A stretch of 64,000 nt of DNA from Bradyrhizobium sp. WBAH42 (GCF_024585265.1 NZ_CP036533.1:6953001-7017000), one strand, 5' to 3'. Positions 18,230 to 29,136 are shown, counted from the stretch's first letter. Notes: a model not told the origin generated them from the sequence alone. Numbers and translations are program-made.

Positions 18230-20485
18230 TCAGGCAGTTACTCCCGTGGCGGACGACTGTTGAGCAATCTGTAGAGCGGCAATCCAGGCCTGGCCAAGGC
18301 TCAAACCGCCATCACTGGGCGGCAGCCGCCGCGGCACCAATGGTGTAAGACCGGCTGCGCTGCAACCGCGCGGGATCTCGTCCGACAGCACCGCGTTCAG
18401 GAAGCAGCCGCCGCTCAGAACGACGGTATTGACGCCGGTTGTTCGCGCAGCGCGCGTGACCCAGTCGACACAGGCGGCGGCGAAAGTGCCATGAAACAGC
18501 CCCGCTCCACCTGCGGCGTCAATGTCATCAGCAATCAAGCGCGAAAACAGCGGACGAAGCGACAGCACGCCGCCGTCGATCGTCCAGCCGGGTTCGAGAA
18601 TCGTTGCCCGCCGCACCAGCGCTTCGAGCTTCATCGCTGCTTCGCCCTCATAGCTCTGCACATGCGCAATCCCCAGCAGCGCCGCTGCCGCGTCGAATAA
18701 CCGTCCCGCACTGGTCGTGGTGGTCCCGCCCGGCTGATCGAGCAAGTGCGACACACACCCCGCTTGCCGTTGCGCCGCAAAGCGGTGCCCGATTTCGTTA
18801 CCCCTGCCGAGCCCGTGTAATACTGCGCTCGCCATACGCCACGGCTCGCGGGCTGCACGATCTCCACCGGGCATCTGCAGGGGCGCTAAGTGCCCTATGC
18901 GTCCGAACCACGTCCCTTCGCACAACAACAGTTCGCCACCCCAGTTACCGCCGTCAGCGCCGAAGCCATGGCCATCGAGCACAAGGGCAAGCGCTGGCCC
19001 CGTATGGCCATGCTCGGTGATTACCGCGGCAGCGTGTGCGTGGTGATGCTGGACCGCGACCAGCGCGCGAGCATTTGCTTCCGCAAACCTGGTAGAAGCC
19101 ATTTCGGGATGAAGATCATGGGCGAACGCGACAGGCTCCACGTCGAGGATCGATGTGAGATGTCGGATCGTCTTCTCGAACGCACGGATGCCTTCGGCCG
19201 TATTTAGATCGCCAATATGCTGAGAGACGAACGCTTGGTTGCCCCGGGTGATTGTGATGGTCGACTTCAGTTCGCCGCCGACGGCGAGCACGGGCGGGAC
19301 AGATCTCGCAAGCCGGATCGGCTCGGGAACATAGCCACGAGCACGACGAACGAATTGCGGCCGGCCAGCCACCACCGAAACCACGGAATCATCAGCACGC
19401 ACCAAGATATCGCGATCATGGGTCACGATAAGATCGGCGATTCCGTCGAGCCGCCGCAGCGCCTGCGCGTTGTCAATCAACAGCGGCTCGCCGCAAAGAT
19501 TGGCACTGGTGGCCACCATGACCGGGCTACAACCCGCACGCACACCTCGCGAACGAAGCGCATGGAAGATGAGGTGATGCAGCGGCACTACCGGCAGCAT
19601 GATACCCACTCGCGATAAACCGGGAGCTATGGCGGGCGCCAGATTGTGGCGCGATGGCAGGAGGACAATGGGGCGTGCTACCGATTCTAGCAGCGCTAGC
19701 TCCGGCGCGTTCGCCTCCGCGATCTCGCTGACGCGCTCGATGGATTCGACCAAAACCGCGAACGGCTTCTGAAGGCGGTGCTTTCTTCTGCGCAAACGCT
19801 GCACGGCGTCCTGGTTACGCGCATCACAAAGAAGCTGGTATCCGCCCAGCCCCTTTATCGCCACGATCTGCCCCCGCGCGATTGCCGCGACAATATCGCT
19901 GATCGCATGGCTGAGCCGAGGACCGCATGCTGGGCATGCGATCGCCTCCGCGTGAAACCTGCGGCTTGCCGGATCGGCATAGTCAGCCACGCACGCGGCG
20001 CACAAACTAAACGCCCTCATCACAGTGTTGCGACGATCGTACGGAAGCCGTTCGGCGATGGTGTAGCGTGGGCCGCAATGGCAGCAACTGATGAAAGGGT
20101 AAAGATAATGCCGATTTTCTGAATCAAATAGCTCTTTGAGGCAGTGCTGGCAGACCGCGGCATCAGCGACGATCTGCGTCGACGATTTCCCGGCTTCGCT
20201 CGTACCGATCGAAAAGCCCTTCTCCGAGAGCGCGGCAGTCTCGCGAACGAAGATGTCGACTATGCGTGCCAATGGAGGCGCCTCGAGCGGCAACGTGGCG
20301 ACAAACTCCAACGCACGGTGGCCCTCAACCTCGATGATAACGCCCTCAGCGCCATTGATGACAAAGCCCGCCAATCCATACCGAATGGCAAGTCCATAGA
20401 CGTAAGGACGAAAGCCGACCCCTTGCACTGCCCCACTCACGATGACGCGCAGCCGTGTTCCGTCGCGGGTGGCTGCGGCGCTCAT
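18230..20485 (-). CDS. hypF: HypF, carbamoyltransferase for hydrogenase maturation
   Basis: HypF uses carbamoyl phosphate and ATP to load a carbamoyl group onto HypE. Domains follow the usual order over 751 residues: an acylphosphatase-like domain ([16 protein letters not shown] near residue 18), a double zinc finger (VCQHC, CCHCGP, LCAAC, ACPACGP, about 110-190), a YrdC-like domain (about 200-375), and a Kae1-like domain with [16 protein letters not shown]. It overlaps hypB by 4 bases, and hypC follows. The order hypA-B-F-C-D-E is that of Bradyrhizobium and Rhizobium leguminosarum. It looks intact. Confidence 0.97.
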   Translation of the reverse strand: MSAAATRDGTRLRVIVSGAVQGVGFRPYVYGLAIRYGLAGFVINGAEGVIIEVEGHRALEFVATLPLEAPPLARIVDIFVRETAALSEKGFSIGTSEAGKSSTQIVADAAVCQHCLKELFDSENRHYLYPFISCCHCGPRYTIAERLPYDRRNTVMRAFSLCAACVADYADPASRRFHAEAIACPACGPRLSHAISDIVAAIARGQIVAIKGLGGYQLLCDARNQDAVQRLRRRKHRLQKPFAVLVESIERVSEIAEANAPELALLESVARPIVLLPSRHNLAPAIAPGLSRVGIMLPVVPLHHLIFHALRSRGVRAGCSPVMVATSANLCGEPLLIDNAQALRRLDGIADLIVTHDRDILVRADDSVVSVVAGRPQFVRRARGYVPEPIRLARSVPPVLAVGGELKSTITITRGNQAFVSQHIGDLNTAEGIRAFEKTIRHLTSILDVEPVAFAHDLHPEMASTRFAEANARALVAVQHHHAHAAAVITEHGHTGPALALVLDGHGFGADGGNWGGELLLCEGTWFGRIGHLAPLQMPGGDRAAREPWRMASAVLHGLGRGNEIGHRFAAQRQAGCVSHLLDQPGGTTTTSAGRLFDAAAALLGIAHVQSYEGEAAMKLEALVRRATILEPGWTIDGGVLSLRPLFSRLIADDIDAAGGAGLFHGTFAAACVDWVTRAARTTGVNTVVLSGGCFLNAVLSDEIPRGCSAAGLTPLVPRRLPPSDGGLSLGQAWIAALQIAQQSSATGVTA

Positions 20486-21429
20486 CGCCCTGCGTCCTGG
20501 AAGGCGCGTCTCAGACGGCCCGCCTGTCTATCGATCCAGGCGTAGAGCGCGGCAAAACCTTCGCCAGTCCGAGCCGAAACTACAATCACGTCGATCTTCG
20601 GGTTGACCCGTCTGGCGTATTCGATGGCCTTGCCCAAATCGAATTCGAGCGCCGACGCTAGATCAATCTTGTTAATCACCATGAGCGACGAAGCGGCAAA
20701 CACATCGGGATACTTGAGCGGCTTGTCTTCACCTTCAGTAATCGAGAACACTACGATCTTGCAGGCTTCGCCAAGATCAAAGGCGGCGGGACAGATCAGA
20801 TTACCCACGTTTTCAATGAAGAGAATACCGCCTGAGAGCAGCGGCAGGCGGCGATAAGCCTCGCCAATCATTGCAGCGTCGAGATGACAATTCTTGCCGG
20901 TATTGATTTGAACGGCTGGCACGCCGGCGGCCTGAATCCGTCTGGCATCGTTCGAGGTCTGCTGGTCCCCTTCGATGACCCCGACCCACCGGCTGCACTT
21001 GAGCTCGGACACCGCGCGGACGAGCAGCGTCGTTTTACCGGCACCGGGGCTGGACAAAAGATTAAATACAAGCAGGTCATCGGCTGCGAAGAGCGCGCGA
21101 TTGTTCGCCGCAAGTCCATTATTCTTGTCCAGGATATCGCGCTCAATCTCAACGAGCCGTTTTCTGCTCCTGCCACAGCCCCTCAAATCAGGCGGATCGA
21201 GGCCGCTCGGAAGCGCCTGCGCGTTATCCGCCTGGTAATTGGCTGAGCGAGGACAGCGATTATAGCTATCATCAGCGTGATTTGACGGCGGCGGCCGTCG
21301 GTCGCCCGGCGGAAGCGCAGAATGGCAATCGCGATCGCCCTGAATGGATCGCTCATGGCTCTCCGCATCATTCTCCTCGGCGCGTTTTGTGGACGGCGTC
21401 CCGTCGTGGCAGCCGCAAACAGTACACAT
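20482..21429 (-). CDS. hypB: HypB, GTPase for nickel insertion (His-rich region degenerated)
   Basis: HypB is the GTPase that, with HypA, delivers nickel to the hydrogenase large subunit. I start it at 21427-21429 ([10 protein letters not shown], the N-terminal Ni-binding CxxCGC motif), giving 315 residues; the open frame upstream is not HypB-like. The G domain has [13 protein letters not shown] (Walker A), then [17 protein letters not shown] and VINKIDL. The long histidine-rich segment known in B. japonicum HypB is nearly absent: residues 18-90 contain only four His, and the stretch is rich in Asp, Asn, Arg and Pro. It overlaps hypA by one base. Confidence 0.95.
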   Translation of the reverse strand: MCTVCGCHDGTPSTKRAEENDAESHERSIQGDRDCHSALPPGDRRPPPSNHADDSYNRCPRSANYQADNAQALPSGLDPPDLRGCGRSRKRLVEIERDILDKNNGLAANNRALFAADDLLVFNLLSSPGAGKTTLLVRAVSELKCSRWVGVIEGDQQTSNDARRIQAAGVPAVQINTGKNCHLDAAMIGEAYRRLPLLSGGILFIENVGNLICPAAFDLGEACKIVVFSITEGEDKPLKYPDVFAASSLMVINKIDLASALEFDLGKAIEYARRVNPKIDVIVVSARTGEGFAALYAWIDRQAGRLRRAFQDAGR

Positions 21430-21770
21430 CAATCGATCTCCAGCTCCTTCACCCGTATCTGTTCGCCCGCGGTCACCTGCAAGTGATAGCTGCCGCAGCA
21501 AGGGCAGCACTCACCGCGCCGAGCAATTTCGACGCTCTTCGAACAGCTCATGCACCAAGCAACGCCTGGCAGCTCGACGATATTAAGAGCCGCGCCCTCG
21601 GCAACGGTCCGCGTTGCAGCGGCAGCAAAGCAAAACCTGATCGCTTCAGGCGCCGCATGACTCAGTGCTCCCATCTCCAGACAGATGCTCCGCACCCGCG
21701 AAGAGGATCGCTCGTGTACCTTCTCCTCGACGATCTGAATGATGCTAAGACAAATCGCCATTTCATGCAT
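21429..21770 (-). CDS. hypA: HypA, nickel metallochaperone
   Basis: HypA binds nickel through its N-terminal MHE and hands it to the hydrogenase precursor together with HypB. The start at 21768-21770 ([16 protein letters not shown]) puts His2 and Glu3 in place and gives 113 residues; an upstream methionine would extend it by 18 residues and bury this motif. The zinc site is formed by CMSC and CPCCG with the usual spacing. It overlaps the end of hupK by 8 bases. Confidence 0.95.
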   Translation of the reverse strand: MHEMAICLSIIQIVEEKVHERSSSRVRSICLEMGALSHAAPEAIRFCFAAAATRTVAEGAALNIVELPGVAWCMSCSKSVEIARRGECCPCCGSYHLQVTAGEQIRVKELEID

Positions 21771-22863
21771 CGCGAACTTCGCTAACGTTGAGGGTGAACG
21801 CGACGCACGGATCGAGGGATGCAATCACCGCATGGACTGCATCTCCGCGTCTTCGAGCCGTCAGCACCGCGCCTTGCAGGTTCCGTACAAGCGGCCCGCG
21901 CCGGTGGAAATTCCACTCCGTCGGCGCAAGAAATTCGAAGCGGGATATTCTACCCTGAGCGTCGAGTTCAACCGCGTGATAGAGACGGCCCCTGGCGCAT
22001 TCGACCGCGGCCGCTGCACGGCGCGGCCCTAGTTTATATCTTTCGATAATCCCATGCTCCGCGGCGGCAATCTGAGCGCCGGCCTTAAGCCAGGCACATA
22101 ACCGGACGATTTCATTAAATCTGGCCATCAGCCGCTCGGCCGCACCGAAGGGTCCCAGCGGGACCCGATCCCGGCTTATCTGGCGCGCCCATGGACCCGT
22201 CTCGGGCACATTTCCGTCAACATCGGGACAATAGCAGAACGTCGAGTCATCCCCGAGCAATCGTTTCGTGATGCTGGGGTCGTCAGCAACAGACAGGAAT
22301 GAGTGCCCCACCGGAATTGACTTCACGTCGACGTCATTAAGCGCCGCAACGCGAACCGCCAGCGGGCTACCAGACCTCAGCGCCTCCCCCTCATCTAGAC
22401 CGAGCACGGCAAGCGCAGCGACAATCCGGCCGGTTGCTTCGCGTTGAGCGGAACTCCAGGCTGGCTGTGCGGAGCGGACAAACGCTGACAATTCCGACAT
22501 CAGGGAGCGGATCGTCGCCGCACTGGCGACATCTAACGTAAGATGTCCGACAAAAAGGCTCCGGGCCAACTCCGCGATGCGCTCAGTAACCATAAGTGCA
22601 ATACGCTGCCGCCTTGTTGCGCGGGTGATCACCTCGTCGCGCGCCGTCTCGATCGCGGACAAGAATGCAGTTTGCTGCGCAGCGACACACAACGCGAAAA
22701 GCCGCGGCAGCACGTTGAGCACTGTCGAGGGCTCCTTTCCGACGAACATCCGCGCCAGCGGCGGCCGGACTCGCGGCAGGATCTCGACCGAGGCGACTGC
22801 GTCGGCAGCTAGCAATACGCGGACATCGATTTTGTTGCGGGCAACGAGACTCATGGGCAACAC
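21763..22863 (-). CDS. hupK: HupK, hydrogenase assembly protein
   Basis: HupK (HoxV type) is a 366-residue relative of the hydrogenase large subunit that lacks the NiFe cysteine ligands and serves as an assembly scaffold for the Fe(CN)2CO unit. The C-terminal region FNEIVRLCAWLKAGAQIAAA and ECARGRLYHAVELDAQGRIS, followed by DPCVAFTLNV, recalls the large-subunit C-terminus with a single cysteine left. It follows hupH with only a 90-base rubredoxin relic between, because hupI and hupJ are lost, and it overlaps hypA. Confidence 0.9.
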   Translation of the reverse strand: MLPMSLVARNKIDVRVLLAADAVASVEILPRVRPPLARMFVGKEPSTVLNVLPRLFALCVAAQQTAFLSAIETARDEVITRATRRQRIALMVTERIAELARSLFVGHLTLDVASAATIRSLMSELSAFVRSAQPAWSSAQREATGRIVAALAVLGLDEGEALRSGSPLAVRVAALNDVDVKSIPVGHSFLSVADDPSITKRLLGDDSTFCYCPDVDGNVPETGPWARQISRDRVPLGPFGAAERLMARFNEIVRLCAWLKAGAQIAAAEHGIIERYKLGPRRAAAAVECARGRLYHAVELDAQGRISRFEFLAPTEWNFHRRGPLVRNLQGAVLTARRRGDAVHAVIASLDPCVAFTLNVSEVRDA

Positions 22864-22870
22864 TCCGCCA

Positions 22871-22949
22871 TCATCCCGCGCAAGCTATAGTCCACGCGCA
22901 TGCGCCGTCTGCGGGGTCCCAGCCGATGCCGAATGCCCGAGAGAGCTCT
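22871..22949 (-). pseudogene. Rubredoxin (hupI) remnant
   Basis: Between hupH and hupK one frame reads RAFGIGWDPADGACAWTIAC before a stop. Rubredoxins of the HupI type have CGICWxVYDPADGDxxWQIxPG at this position, so this looks like the middle of hupI with both CxxC motifs and the ends gone. hupJ, which normally follows, is absent. The piece is short, so chance resemblance is possible, but its position is exactly where hupI belongs. Confidence 0.6.
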
Positions 22950-23807
22950 TCATGTGAAGTACGCCCCGATAATTTCCTGCATGCGCTCGGCTGAGGCCTG
23001 TAAATCCTCATCGGCAGCCAACGTAGCAACCGGCACGCCGCCGACCTCCAGTGTATCAAGGATGATGTCGTCGGTAGAATTAAAGAACTGCACGGACCAG
23101 ACATTCCTAATCCTGGTCGCTTGTACTCGGCAGGTGCCGTAGCCGTGCAACATGAGTTGGACCGGTCCATTGCCCAAGCTTTGCTGTAGGAATGCCAAGT
23201 CGATAATGCTCATTGGCAGTGACGTCAGATTGATAACATGGGCGTGCATGCCCAATTGCCACACCCTCGCCCGCTCGCGTATTTCGGCCAGCACCGGTCG
23301 AACGTTCATCGCGCCATTCGGCGGCGAGCCGATCACAAGATCGGCCGACGTCAGGTCAGTTGCAGCACGCCGGACAATCTGCGGAATCGACCCGACCTCA
23401 ACATATTCATGCGCGGGCTCAGTGCCGATGCGCAAGCGCCAGATTCCCGCAAGCACAGACTCCCGGATTTGCGCCAAAGAGCCATCCGGGAGCGCAGCCA
23501 CGCCGACCACCTCACCTTCTCCGAGCAGTTCGTCAATCAACTTGCGTTCGCCATCGCCGAGATGCGCGAGTCCGTACAGTTGTGTCCGAGCACCGCTTCT
23601 CTGACCGCGAACGGCAGCAGCGGCGTTTGCTAACAGCAAGGTGGCGTTCGGATAGTGACTTCCACGCTCGTCCGCGTCGCGCCAGGCGGGGCCGGCGAGC
23701 GCACTCACGAGACCGGTATGGAATACATCGAGACTCGCAGAGCCAATGGCAAGCTCGCTCGTCGCCCGCTCAGCGCCGCCGGATACAACGGGGGTCGCTC
23801 GTTTCAT
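22950..23807 (-). CDS. hupH: HupH (HyaF-like), hydrogenase maturation
   Basis: This 285-residue protein belongs to the HupH/HyaF family, needed for correct processing of the hydrogenase under microaerobic conditions. I start it at the ATG at 23805-23807 (MKRATPVV), which overlaps the hupG stop in an ATGA arrangement; the longer frame to 23858 would be unusual. Diagnostic stretches are [20 protein letters not shown] and [17 protein letters not shown] [13 protein letters not shown], and near the C-terminus [20 protein letters not shown] with [19 protein letters not shown]. Confidence 0.93.
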   Translation of the reverse strand: MKRATPVVSGGAERATSELAIGSASLDVFHTGLVSALAGPAWRDADERGSHYPNATLLLANAAAAVRGQRSGARTQLYGLAHLGDGERKLIDELLGEGEVVGVAALPDGSLAQIRESVLAGIWRLRIGTEPAHEYVEVGSIPQIVRRAATDLTSADLVIGSPPNGAMNVRPVLAEIRERARVWQLGMHAHVINLTSLPMSIIDLAFLQQSLGNGPVQLMLHGYGTCRVQATRIRNVWSVQFFNSTDDIILDTLEVGGVPVATLAADEDLQASAERMQEIIGAYFT

Positions 23808-24244
23808 GACGCGATGCTCCGTTGTCTGCACCGAGCGGCAATGCACTTGCCGACGCAAGGGCTGGCGGCGTGTGCCCGAATGATCGGTACGGAGATGCGG
23901 TTGATCCCAAGCAAACGGTCCGATCTCTCGCTGAACAGGCAGACTTCATCGTGCCTAGGGCATAGGGTCCGCATCGACGGTCTACGTCGGCCAAGCCCGC
24001 CGACCCGTGTGCCACTAACGCCGCGGGAAACCACTGCGTCTTGCATGCCTTGCCGAAACTTTTTGACAACTTCAGGAAGGAAGAATGCGAGCTGGATGAT
24101 CCGGAGCTCTGACGCGGACAGCGGCATCACAGTCACCGTCACTTGAGCGTGCGCGGCTATGCGCGCATCGACGCCGCTGACGCCCTCCACGTCAGACGGG
24201 GGGCGTCGTGCCGAACCATGCTGCGCCGGCTGCAATTTCATCAA
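23804..24244 (-). CDS. hupG: HupG (HyaE-like), divergent
   Basis: A 146-residue frame sits exactly where hupG belongs and ends in an ATGA overlap with hupH. The middle reads [20 protein letters not shown], which matches the VVLPELxxxF...AVV block of HyaE/HupG thioredoxin-fold chaperones for the Tat-exported small subunit. The flanking parts are poorly conserved: the N-terminus is unusual, and the [15 protein letters not shown] region only loosely follows the WPSLxxxRxGE motif. It may be fast-evolving or partly decayed; translation coupling argues it is still expressed. Confidence 0.65.
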   Translation of the reverse strand: MMKLQPAQHGSARRPPSDVEGVSGVDARIAAHAQVTVTVMPLSASELRIIQLAFFLPEVVKKFRQGMQDAVVSRGVSGTRVGGLGRRRPSMRTLCPRHDEVCLFSERSDRLLGINRISVPIIRAHAASPCVGKCIAARCRQRSIAS

Positions 24245-24425
24245 ACGCCTTTCTGACGATGTTCGGTTCTGCTAGCAGGCCGTTAGCAAGGCGCATGCCA
24301 ATCATCGTCTGGCCTCGGATCACGCTCGGGCCAACGGCAGGCGCCTGATATTTTCGAGGCAAACGTTACGTGCGACTGGAATTCGATTTGTGAGAACCCT
24401 CACTCGGCGCAAGTGGGCGGAACGG

Positions 24426-24716
24426 CTACCGTAAGTGCTCTGGCAATTGTGGCTCGTGACCGATCAAGTCCGCAAAGAATCGATTGCTGTCCTGGCCGTT
24501 GAGGCTGGCCTCAAGCCCGTCAAGTGCTTCCGAGATCAGCCTTGCTTCATCGTCGTCCAAAACCCGCACCGCGCTGTCGATATGGACGAGCACCTTGGCG
24601 CCGACCGTGACATCGGGGAGCAGCATGACCGAGACGCGCCGCTGTTCATTGCCATACTTGCACAGCGCCGTGATACCGTCGGTCTCGGCAATCGTCATTG
24701 GCAAGCCAAGGCACAT
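24426..24716 (-). CDS. hupF: HupF, hydrogenase maturation chaperone (HypC paralogue)
   Basis: This 96-residue protein is a HypC homologue with the essential Cys2 in MCLGLPMTIAETDG and the VSVMLLPDVTVGAKVLVHID core. HupF proteins protect the large subunit HupL during maturation in the presence of oxygen and have a longer C-terminal tail than HypC, seen here as FADLIGHEPQLPEHLR. It follows hupD by 16 bases. A gap of about 180 bases to hupG holds no obvious gene. Confidence 0.93.
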   Translation of the reverse strand: MCLGLPMTIAETDGITALCKYGNEQRRVSVMLLPDVTVGAKVLVHIDSAVRVLDDDEARLISEALDGLEASLNGQDSNRFFADLIGHEPQLPEHLR

Positions 24717-24732
24717 TGTCAGTCGCAGGTCG

Positions 24733-25332
24733 CTAGACGGGCTGCGCCCTCATCTCATAACTCGCATGGTCAATATTGTTTGCCAACAGCCGTTCTGATG
24801 CAGGCAGCGGCGCGCTCCGCGGTTTCACCGGCGAGCCCCACCGCGCGAGAAGCTTACAAGCCAGTTCAATCGCAGGCGCAATCTGAAAGCGCACTGGCGC
24901 GGTCAGAGGACCGCCCCAATTCTCCACGTCCAACGGCTGACAGCCGATGAGAGCGAGCTCTCGCGGGCCGCGGCCAAGAAAATCGGCCGCGCTCAAGACC
25001 TCCTGAAAACCGGTCTGATGCAGGCTCACTTTCTTGGCACCAGTAAACTTCGGCACTTCGTCATCTCGTACAAGCTCCAACTGCCCGGGCGGCAATCCAT
25101 AGTCGATGGCATCGAACACGACCAGGCAATCGGCCTGTTCAAGAAAACTGACGAGGTAGAGTCCCTGGGTACCGCCATCGAGAACGGTGACATTATTATC
25201 GATGGTGTAGCGGCGATGAAACTCTTCGACCACTCGCACGCCGAAGCCCTCATCGGCCCACAGGATATTGCCGATGCCGAGCACGAGGATCCGTTTTTTG
25301 TCTTTCGGATTGAGCATTCGCTTCCCGGTCAA
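24733..25332 (-). CDS. hupD: HupD, hydrogenase maturation protease
   Basis: HupD is the endopeptidase that removes the C-terminal tail of HupL once nickel is in place. The three nickel-sensing ligands of the family are visible: Glu in GNILWADEGFGVRVVE, Asp in CLVVFDAIDYGLPPG, and His in KKVSLHQTGFQEVLS. The start at 25332 overlaps the hupC stop (ATGA), favouring it over MLNPKDKK five codons later. Length is 199 residues, normal for the family. Its likely cleavage site is the His after DPCLACSTH in HupL. Confidence 0.95.
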   Translation of the reverse strand: MTGKRMLNPKDKKRILVLGIGNILWADEGFGVRVVEEFHRRYTIDNNVTVLDGGTQGLYLVSFLEQADCLVVFDAIDYGLPPGQLELVRDDEVPKFTGAKKVSLHQTGFQEVLSAADFLGRGPRELALIGCQPLDVENWGGPLTAPVRFQIAPAIELACKLLARWGSPVKPRSAPLPASERLLANNIDHASYEMRAQPV

Positions 25333-26045
25333 TCGCCAAACCCGCGCTCAGCCGATCTATTGGAAAAGAAGCTGCGGCGCGAGATGATGTCTTCCCGGAT
25401 CACCGCGTAGATGTGGACCAGCGCGAACATCACGATGACCCACAGGCCGAGATGATGCAGGGTGTGGACGTCCTGGCTGTTCGGCCAGATTGAAAACACC
25501 CAGCCGAACACCTTGTACTGCCAGCTGTCAGTACCGGCACCTTGCCCATACAGTGCAAAGCCTGTGACGACCATGAAGCTGATCGTCTGTGTAAACATGA
25601 AGAACATTGCGAGCTGAGCAAGGCGGTCGTGCCCGAGGCGCCTCTCAGGCCCCCCTGTAAGAAACGCATACCAACGAATCTCCTGATACACCTCCCGCCA
25701 AAAGCACCGGCGCCAGAGCGGCACGCAAAAGATCTGCATGGCATGCGCATTTCCCATCAAGGCCCAGTAGATGCGCAGAAGAAAGCCAACGCTGGCCACA
25801 TATCCCGCCGCGAAATGGGCAAAGCGGATATAGCCGAACAGGAAATCGTCGCTTGCCTCTTCCTTCATCGCTGGTGTGCCGATCCCAATAAGGTAGCCAG
25901 TTAAACTTAGTACCAGAATGGCCGCCGCGTTAGCCCAATGCCACAGTCGCACCGGCGCATAAACGTAGGCGACGCCAGTGCCAATGCTGCGATCAGTCGG
26001 TGCCGCACCGTCGGCGGCGAGGAGCTTCTGAGCCCTATCCAGCAT
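25329..26045 (-). CDS. hupC: HupC, Ni/Fe-hydrogenase b-type cytochrome
   Basis: HupC anchors the hydrogenase to the inner membrane and passes electrons from HupS to the quinone pool. The 238-residue protein has four hydrophobic helices, beginning WHWANAAAILVLSLTGYLIG near residue 35. Candidate heme-b histidines are in WHWAN, FAHFAAGYVASVGF and TLHHLGLWVIVMFALVHIYA. It lies 4 bases after hupL and overlaps hupD by 4. No truncation is evident. Confidence 0.95.
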   Translation of the reverse strand: MLDRAQKLLAADGAAPTDRSIGTGVAYVYAPVRLWHWANAAAILVLSLTGYLIGIGTPAMKEEASDDFLFGYIRFAHFAAGYVASVGFLLRIYWALMGNAHAMQIFCVPLWRRCFWREVYQEIRWYAFLTGGPERRLGHDRLAQLAMFFMFTQTISFMVVTGFALYGQGAGTDSWQYKVFGWVFSIWPNSQDVHTLHHLGLWVIVMFALVHIYAVIREDIISRRSFFSNRSAERGFGD

Positions 26046-26049
26046 GGAC

Positions 26050-27840
26050 CTAACGCACTTTGACTGAAGCCATTTCTTGGCCCTCAGGACTCATCACGTG
26101 CGTCGAGCAAGCCAAGCACGGATCAAAGGAATGGATGGTGCGCAAGATTTCCAGGGGCCGCTGCGGATCGGCCATCGGGGTACCGATCAGCGAAGCTTCA
26201 AACGCGCCAATATTGCCTTTGGAATCCCGAGGAGATCCATTCCACGTCGTCGGAACGACACATTGATAATTATCGATCTTAGCGTCCTTGATCTTGATCC
26301 AGTGGCCGAGTGCACCGCGAGGCGCCTCAGTGAACCCGTAGCCCTTGGCCTCCTTACGCCAGCTTTCCGGGCCCCATTTGCTAACGTCGGCAGTTGCCGT
26401 ATTGCCTGCCTTGAGCTGGACTACGAGCTTATCCTGAAAATAACGCATTTGGTGCGCCGCCCACTGGCATTCGAGCGCCCGCGCCGCTGTACGGCCAAGC
26501 GTCGAGAACAGCGCAGTCAGAGGGAGATTGAGCCCCTTGAGCAGTCTCTCGGCGGGCTCCTTGAACTCGGCTTTGCCTTGCGCATAACCGATGATGTATC
26601 GCGACAACGGCCCGACCTCGACGGCGTGGCCACGCCACCTCGGCGCTTTGATCCAGGAATACTTGCCGCCTTCGTCGAGTTCCTTGATATCTGTCTTGCT
26701 GCCTTTGAATTCTGGCCCAAGTTTAAAACTCGGCTCAGTGATGCCGTCCCAGGGATGGAGCCCACCGCTATCACTGGGGTATTTATACCATGAATGGGCG
26801 ATGAATTCCTGGATCTGCTCGGGATCACCATGGTCGATCGGCAGTATCTCATTGAGATTGCCATTAAGAATGATCCCGCGCGGCAGCTTGAGACTTTTCT
26901 CAGAACAATCATTGGCGTTTTCGGGGATGTCGCCATAGGACATCACGCTTTTGCTCGACAGGCCACCGCCGTGGAGCCAGTCCTTATAGAACGAGCAGAT
27001 TGCAGCAATGTCGGGCAGATAGACCTGCTCGACAAACTCGATTGAGCGGTCGATGATCGAAGATACGATATTCAGTCGCTCCATATTGATCGCGCCCACC
27101 GCACCGATTCCGTCGATGTTGATCGCGCAGGAGACGCCGCCGACCAGCCAGTTCGGATGCGGGTTCTTGCCACCATAGATAGCTTGGATCTTGACGATCT
27201 CCTTCTGGAAGTCGAGCGCCTCCATATAATGAGCTACCGCCATCAGGTTTGCTTCCGGTGGTAGCTTGTAGGCCGGATGCCCCCAATAGCCATTCTTGAA
27301 CGGACCGAGTTGCCCTGACCCGATGAATTTGCTGAGCCGGATCTGCAAATCTTTAAAATAGCCGGGGGATGACAGCGGCCAGGGCGAGATAGACTGCGCG
27401 AGCGCCGAGGTTGACTTGGGATCGGCCTTGAGCGCGGAAACCACGTCGACCCAATCCAGCGCATGCAAGTGATAGAAATGTACGAGGTGATCATGCACGA
27501 GTAGGCACAACTGCATGATATTACGGATCGAATTGGCATTCTCCGGAATCGCAATTCCCAGTGCATTTTCAACCGCGCGCACGGAGGCGAGCGCATGGGT
27601 GCCGGTGCAGACCCCGCAGATCCGCTCGGTGAACGCCCAGGCGTCGCGCGGATCGCGCCCGCGCAGGATGACTTCGATGCCACGCCACATCGTCCCGCTT
27701 GAGACCGCATTGCGAATTACATTGTCGGAATCGAGATTGGCTTCGACGCGGAGGTGGCCTTCGATCCGCGTCAGCGGATCGATGACGATTCGCCTACCGG
27801 AACGATCGAGACTGAACCCATTCGGCGTCTGGACGGCCAC
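26050..27840 (-). CDS. hupL: HupL, uptake [NiFe] hydrogenase large subunit
   Basis: HupL carries the NiFe active site that oxidises H2 released by nitrogenase. The 596-residue precursor has the two ligand motifs: [19 protein letters not shown] (Cys75 and Cys78) and DPCLACSTH (Cys575 and Cys578), followed by the tail [15 protein letters not shown] that HupD would remove. It starts [20 protein letters not shown], 12 bases after the hupS stop. It has no signal peptide and would be exported with HupS through Tat. It looks intact. Confidence 0.97.
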   Translation of the reverse strand: MAVQTPNGFSLDRSGRRIVIDPLTRIEGHLRVEANLDSDNVIRNAVSSGTMWRGIEVILRGRDPRDAWAFTERICGVCTGTHALASVRAVENALGIAIPENANSIRNIMQLCLLVHDHLVHFYHLHALDWVDVVSALKADPKSTSALAQSISPWPLSSPGYFKDLQIRLSKFIGSGQLGPFKNGYWGHPAYKLPPEANLMAVAHYMEALDFQKEIVKIQAIYGGKNPHPNWLVGGVSCAINIDGIGAVGAINMERLNIVSSIIDRSIEFVEQVYLPDIAAICSFYKDWLHGGGLSSKSVMSYGDIPENANDCSEKSLKLPRGIILNGNLNEILPIDHGDPEQIQEFIAHSWYKYPSDSGGLHPWDGITEPSFKLGPEFKGSKTDIKELDEGGKYSWIKAPRWRGHAVEVGPLSRYIIGYAQGKAEFKEPAERLLKGLNLPLTALFSTLGRTAARALECQWAAHQMRYFQDKLVVQLKAGNTATADVSKWGPESWRKEAKGYGFTEAPRGALGHWIKIKDAKIDNYQCVVPTTWNGSPRDSKGNIGAFEASLIGTPMADPQRPLEILRTIHSFDPCLACSTHVMSPEGQEMASVKVR

Positions 27841-27852
27841 CTTCGTCTCTCC

Positions 27853-28953
27853 TCAACTCGGGTCGCCTTTATCGGCCGCGCGATCCGGCTTGTGGGTCAA
27901 CCGCTTCACGGCGGTGACCGCCGCATGAGCAGCGACCGTTAGCCCGACCACCCCGGCAGCGGCCATGCCGATCTTGTCGGCGTTCTCCTCGATTCCGAAC
28001 TGCTTAATGGTTGTGAGTCGGTCGTAAAACGAACCTTTGTCCCAGAAGCTGTCCTCGGAACAACCGAGGCAGCCGTGACCGGATTGAACGGGAAATGAGA
28101 CGCCGCCGTTCCACCGAACGGCCGAACAGGCATTGTAGGTGGTTGGCCCCTTGCAACCCATCTTGTACAAGCAATAGCCCTTGCGGGCGTACGTATCGTC
28201 CCACTCTTCGACGAATTGGCCAGCGTCGAAATGGGAACGCCGATAGCACTTGTCGTGAATGCGCTCGGAGTAAAACATACTTGGACGTCCTAGGCGATCG
28301 AGCTCCGGAAGTTTTCCGAACGTGACTATGAAAGTCACGAGACCACTCATGATCTCTGCGATAGGAGGACACCCGGGCACCTTGATGATGGGCTTGTCGG
28401 TGATCACCTTATCGATCGCCGCCGCGCCAGTCGGATTGGGCTTGGCCGCTTGCACGCATCCCCAGGACGCACACGTGCCCCAAGCGATGATCGCCATGGC
28501 CCCTTCCGCCATCCACCTGAGCTTTTCAACGAACGGTTTGCCGCCATCAATGCAGAACATGCCCCCTTCCTTCAACGGCGGATTGCCTTCCACTGCGAGC
28601 ACATAGCGGCCTTTGTACTTGGCACGGGTTTCTTCCAGGATGGCCTCAGCCTGATGTCCAGCCGCCGCCATGAGCGTATCGTCGTAGTCGAGCGAAATCA
28701 TCGACAGCAGCGCGTCTTTAATCAAGGGATGGGCCGAGCGGATAAAGCTTTCCGAGCAACAGGTACACTCGAGCCCGTGCAACCAGATGACGGGCACACG
28801 CGGTTTGGTTTCCAGGGCGTGGGCAATACTGCTTGGGGTGAGCGAACCAAGCCCCAAGCTCGCGGCCGTCACACTACAGAATTTATGGAAACTACGACGC
28901 GTGATACCCTGACGTCTGATCACGCTGTAGAACGTTTCCGTTGCATCATCCAT
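27853..28953 (-). CDS. hupS: HupS, uptake [NiFe] hydrogenase small subunit
   Basis: HupS holds three iron-sulfur clusters that move electrons from the NiFe site to HupC. I start it at the ATG at 28951-28953 ([12 protein letters not shown]), giving 366 residues; the open frame reaches 29007 but that would run into the promoter. A twin-arginine signal [20 protein letters not shown] lies near residue 17. Cluster-binding segments include [32 protein letters not shown], then [20 protein letters not shown] and [18 protein letters not shown]-terminal membrane-anchor helix ([19 protein letters not shown]) is present. It is first in the operon. Confidence 0.97.
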   Translation of the reverse strand: MDDATETFYSVIRRQGITRRSFHKFCSVTAASLGLGSLTPSSIAHALETKPRVPVIWLHGLECTCCSESFIRSAHPLIKDALLSMISLDYDDTLMAAAGHQAEAILEETRAKYKGRYVLAVEGNPPLKEGGMFCIDGGKPFVEKLRWMAEGAMAIIAWGTCASWGCVQAAKPNPTGAAAIDKVITDKPIIKVPGCPPIAEIMSGLVTFIVTFGKLPELDRLGRPSMFYSERIHDKCYRRSHFDAGQFVEEWDDTYARKGYCLYKMGCKGPTTYNACSAVRWNGGVSFPVQSGHGCLGCSEDSFWDKGSFYDRLTTIKQFGIEENADKIGMAAAGVVGLTVAAHAAVTAVKRLTHKPDRAADKGDPS

Positions 28954-29002
28954 GAAACCTTCCAAGTGAGTAGCCGTGGCCGTTACGAATTGCTGATGGT
29001 TC

Positions 29003-29018
29003 AGCAAGAACCAGGCCA
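29003..29018 (-). promoter_or_regulatory. Sigma-54 (-24/-12) promoter of the hup operon
   Basis: The minus strand reads TGGCCTGGTTCTTGCT. GG and GC are ten bases apart, matching RpoN spacing, about 50 bases upstream of the hupS start. The -24 box departs from TGGCAC at two positions. Confidence 0.75.
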
Positions 29019-29136
29019 GCGAAGCGAAAGACTTAGGACATCAATCGATCGCTGAGATTTTCGAAATTGTGAACCCAGCCACTCACCAGTAGCTTTGCCA
29101 TGGATCTGTCATGCTAATGGTGTTCAGTTTCGAAGA

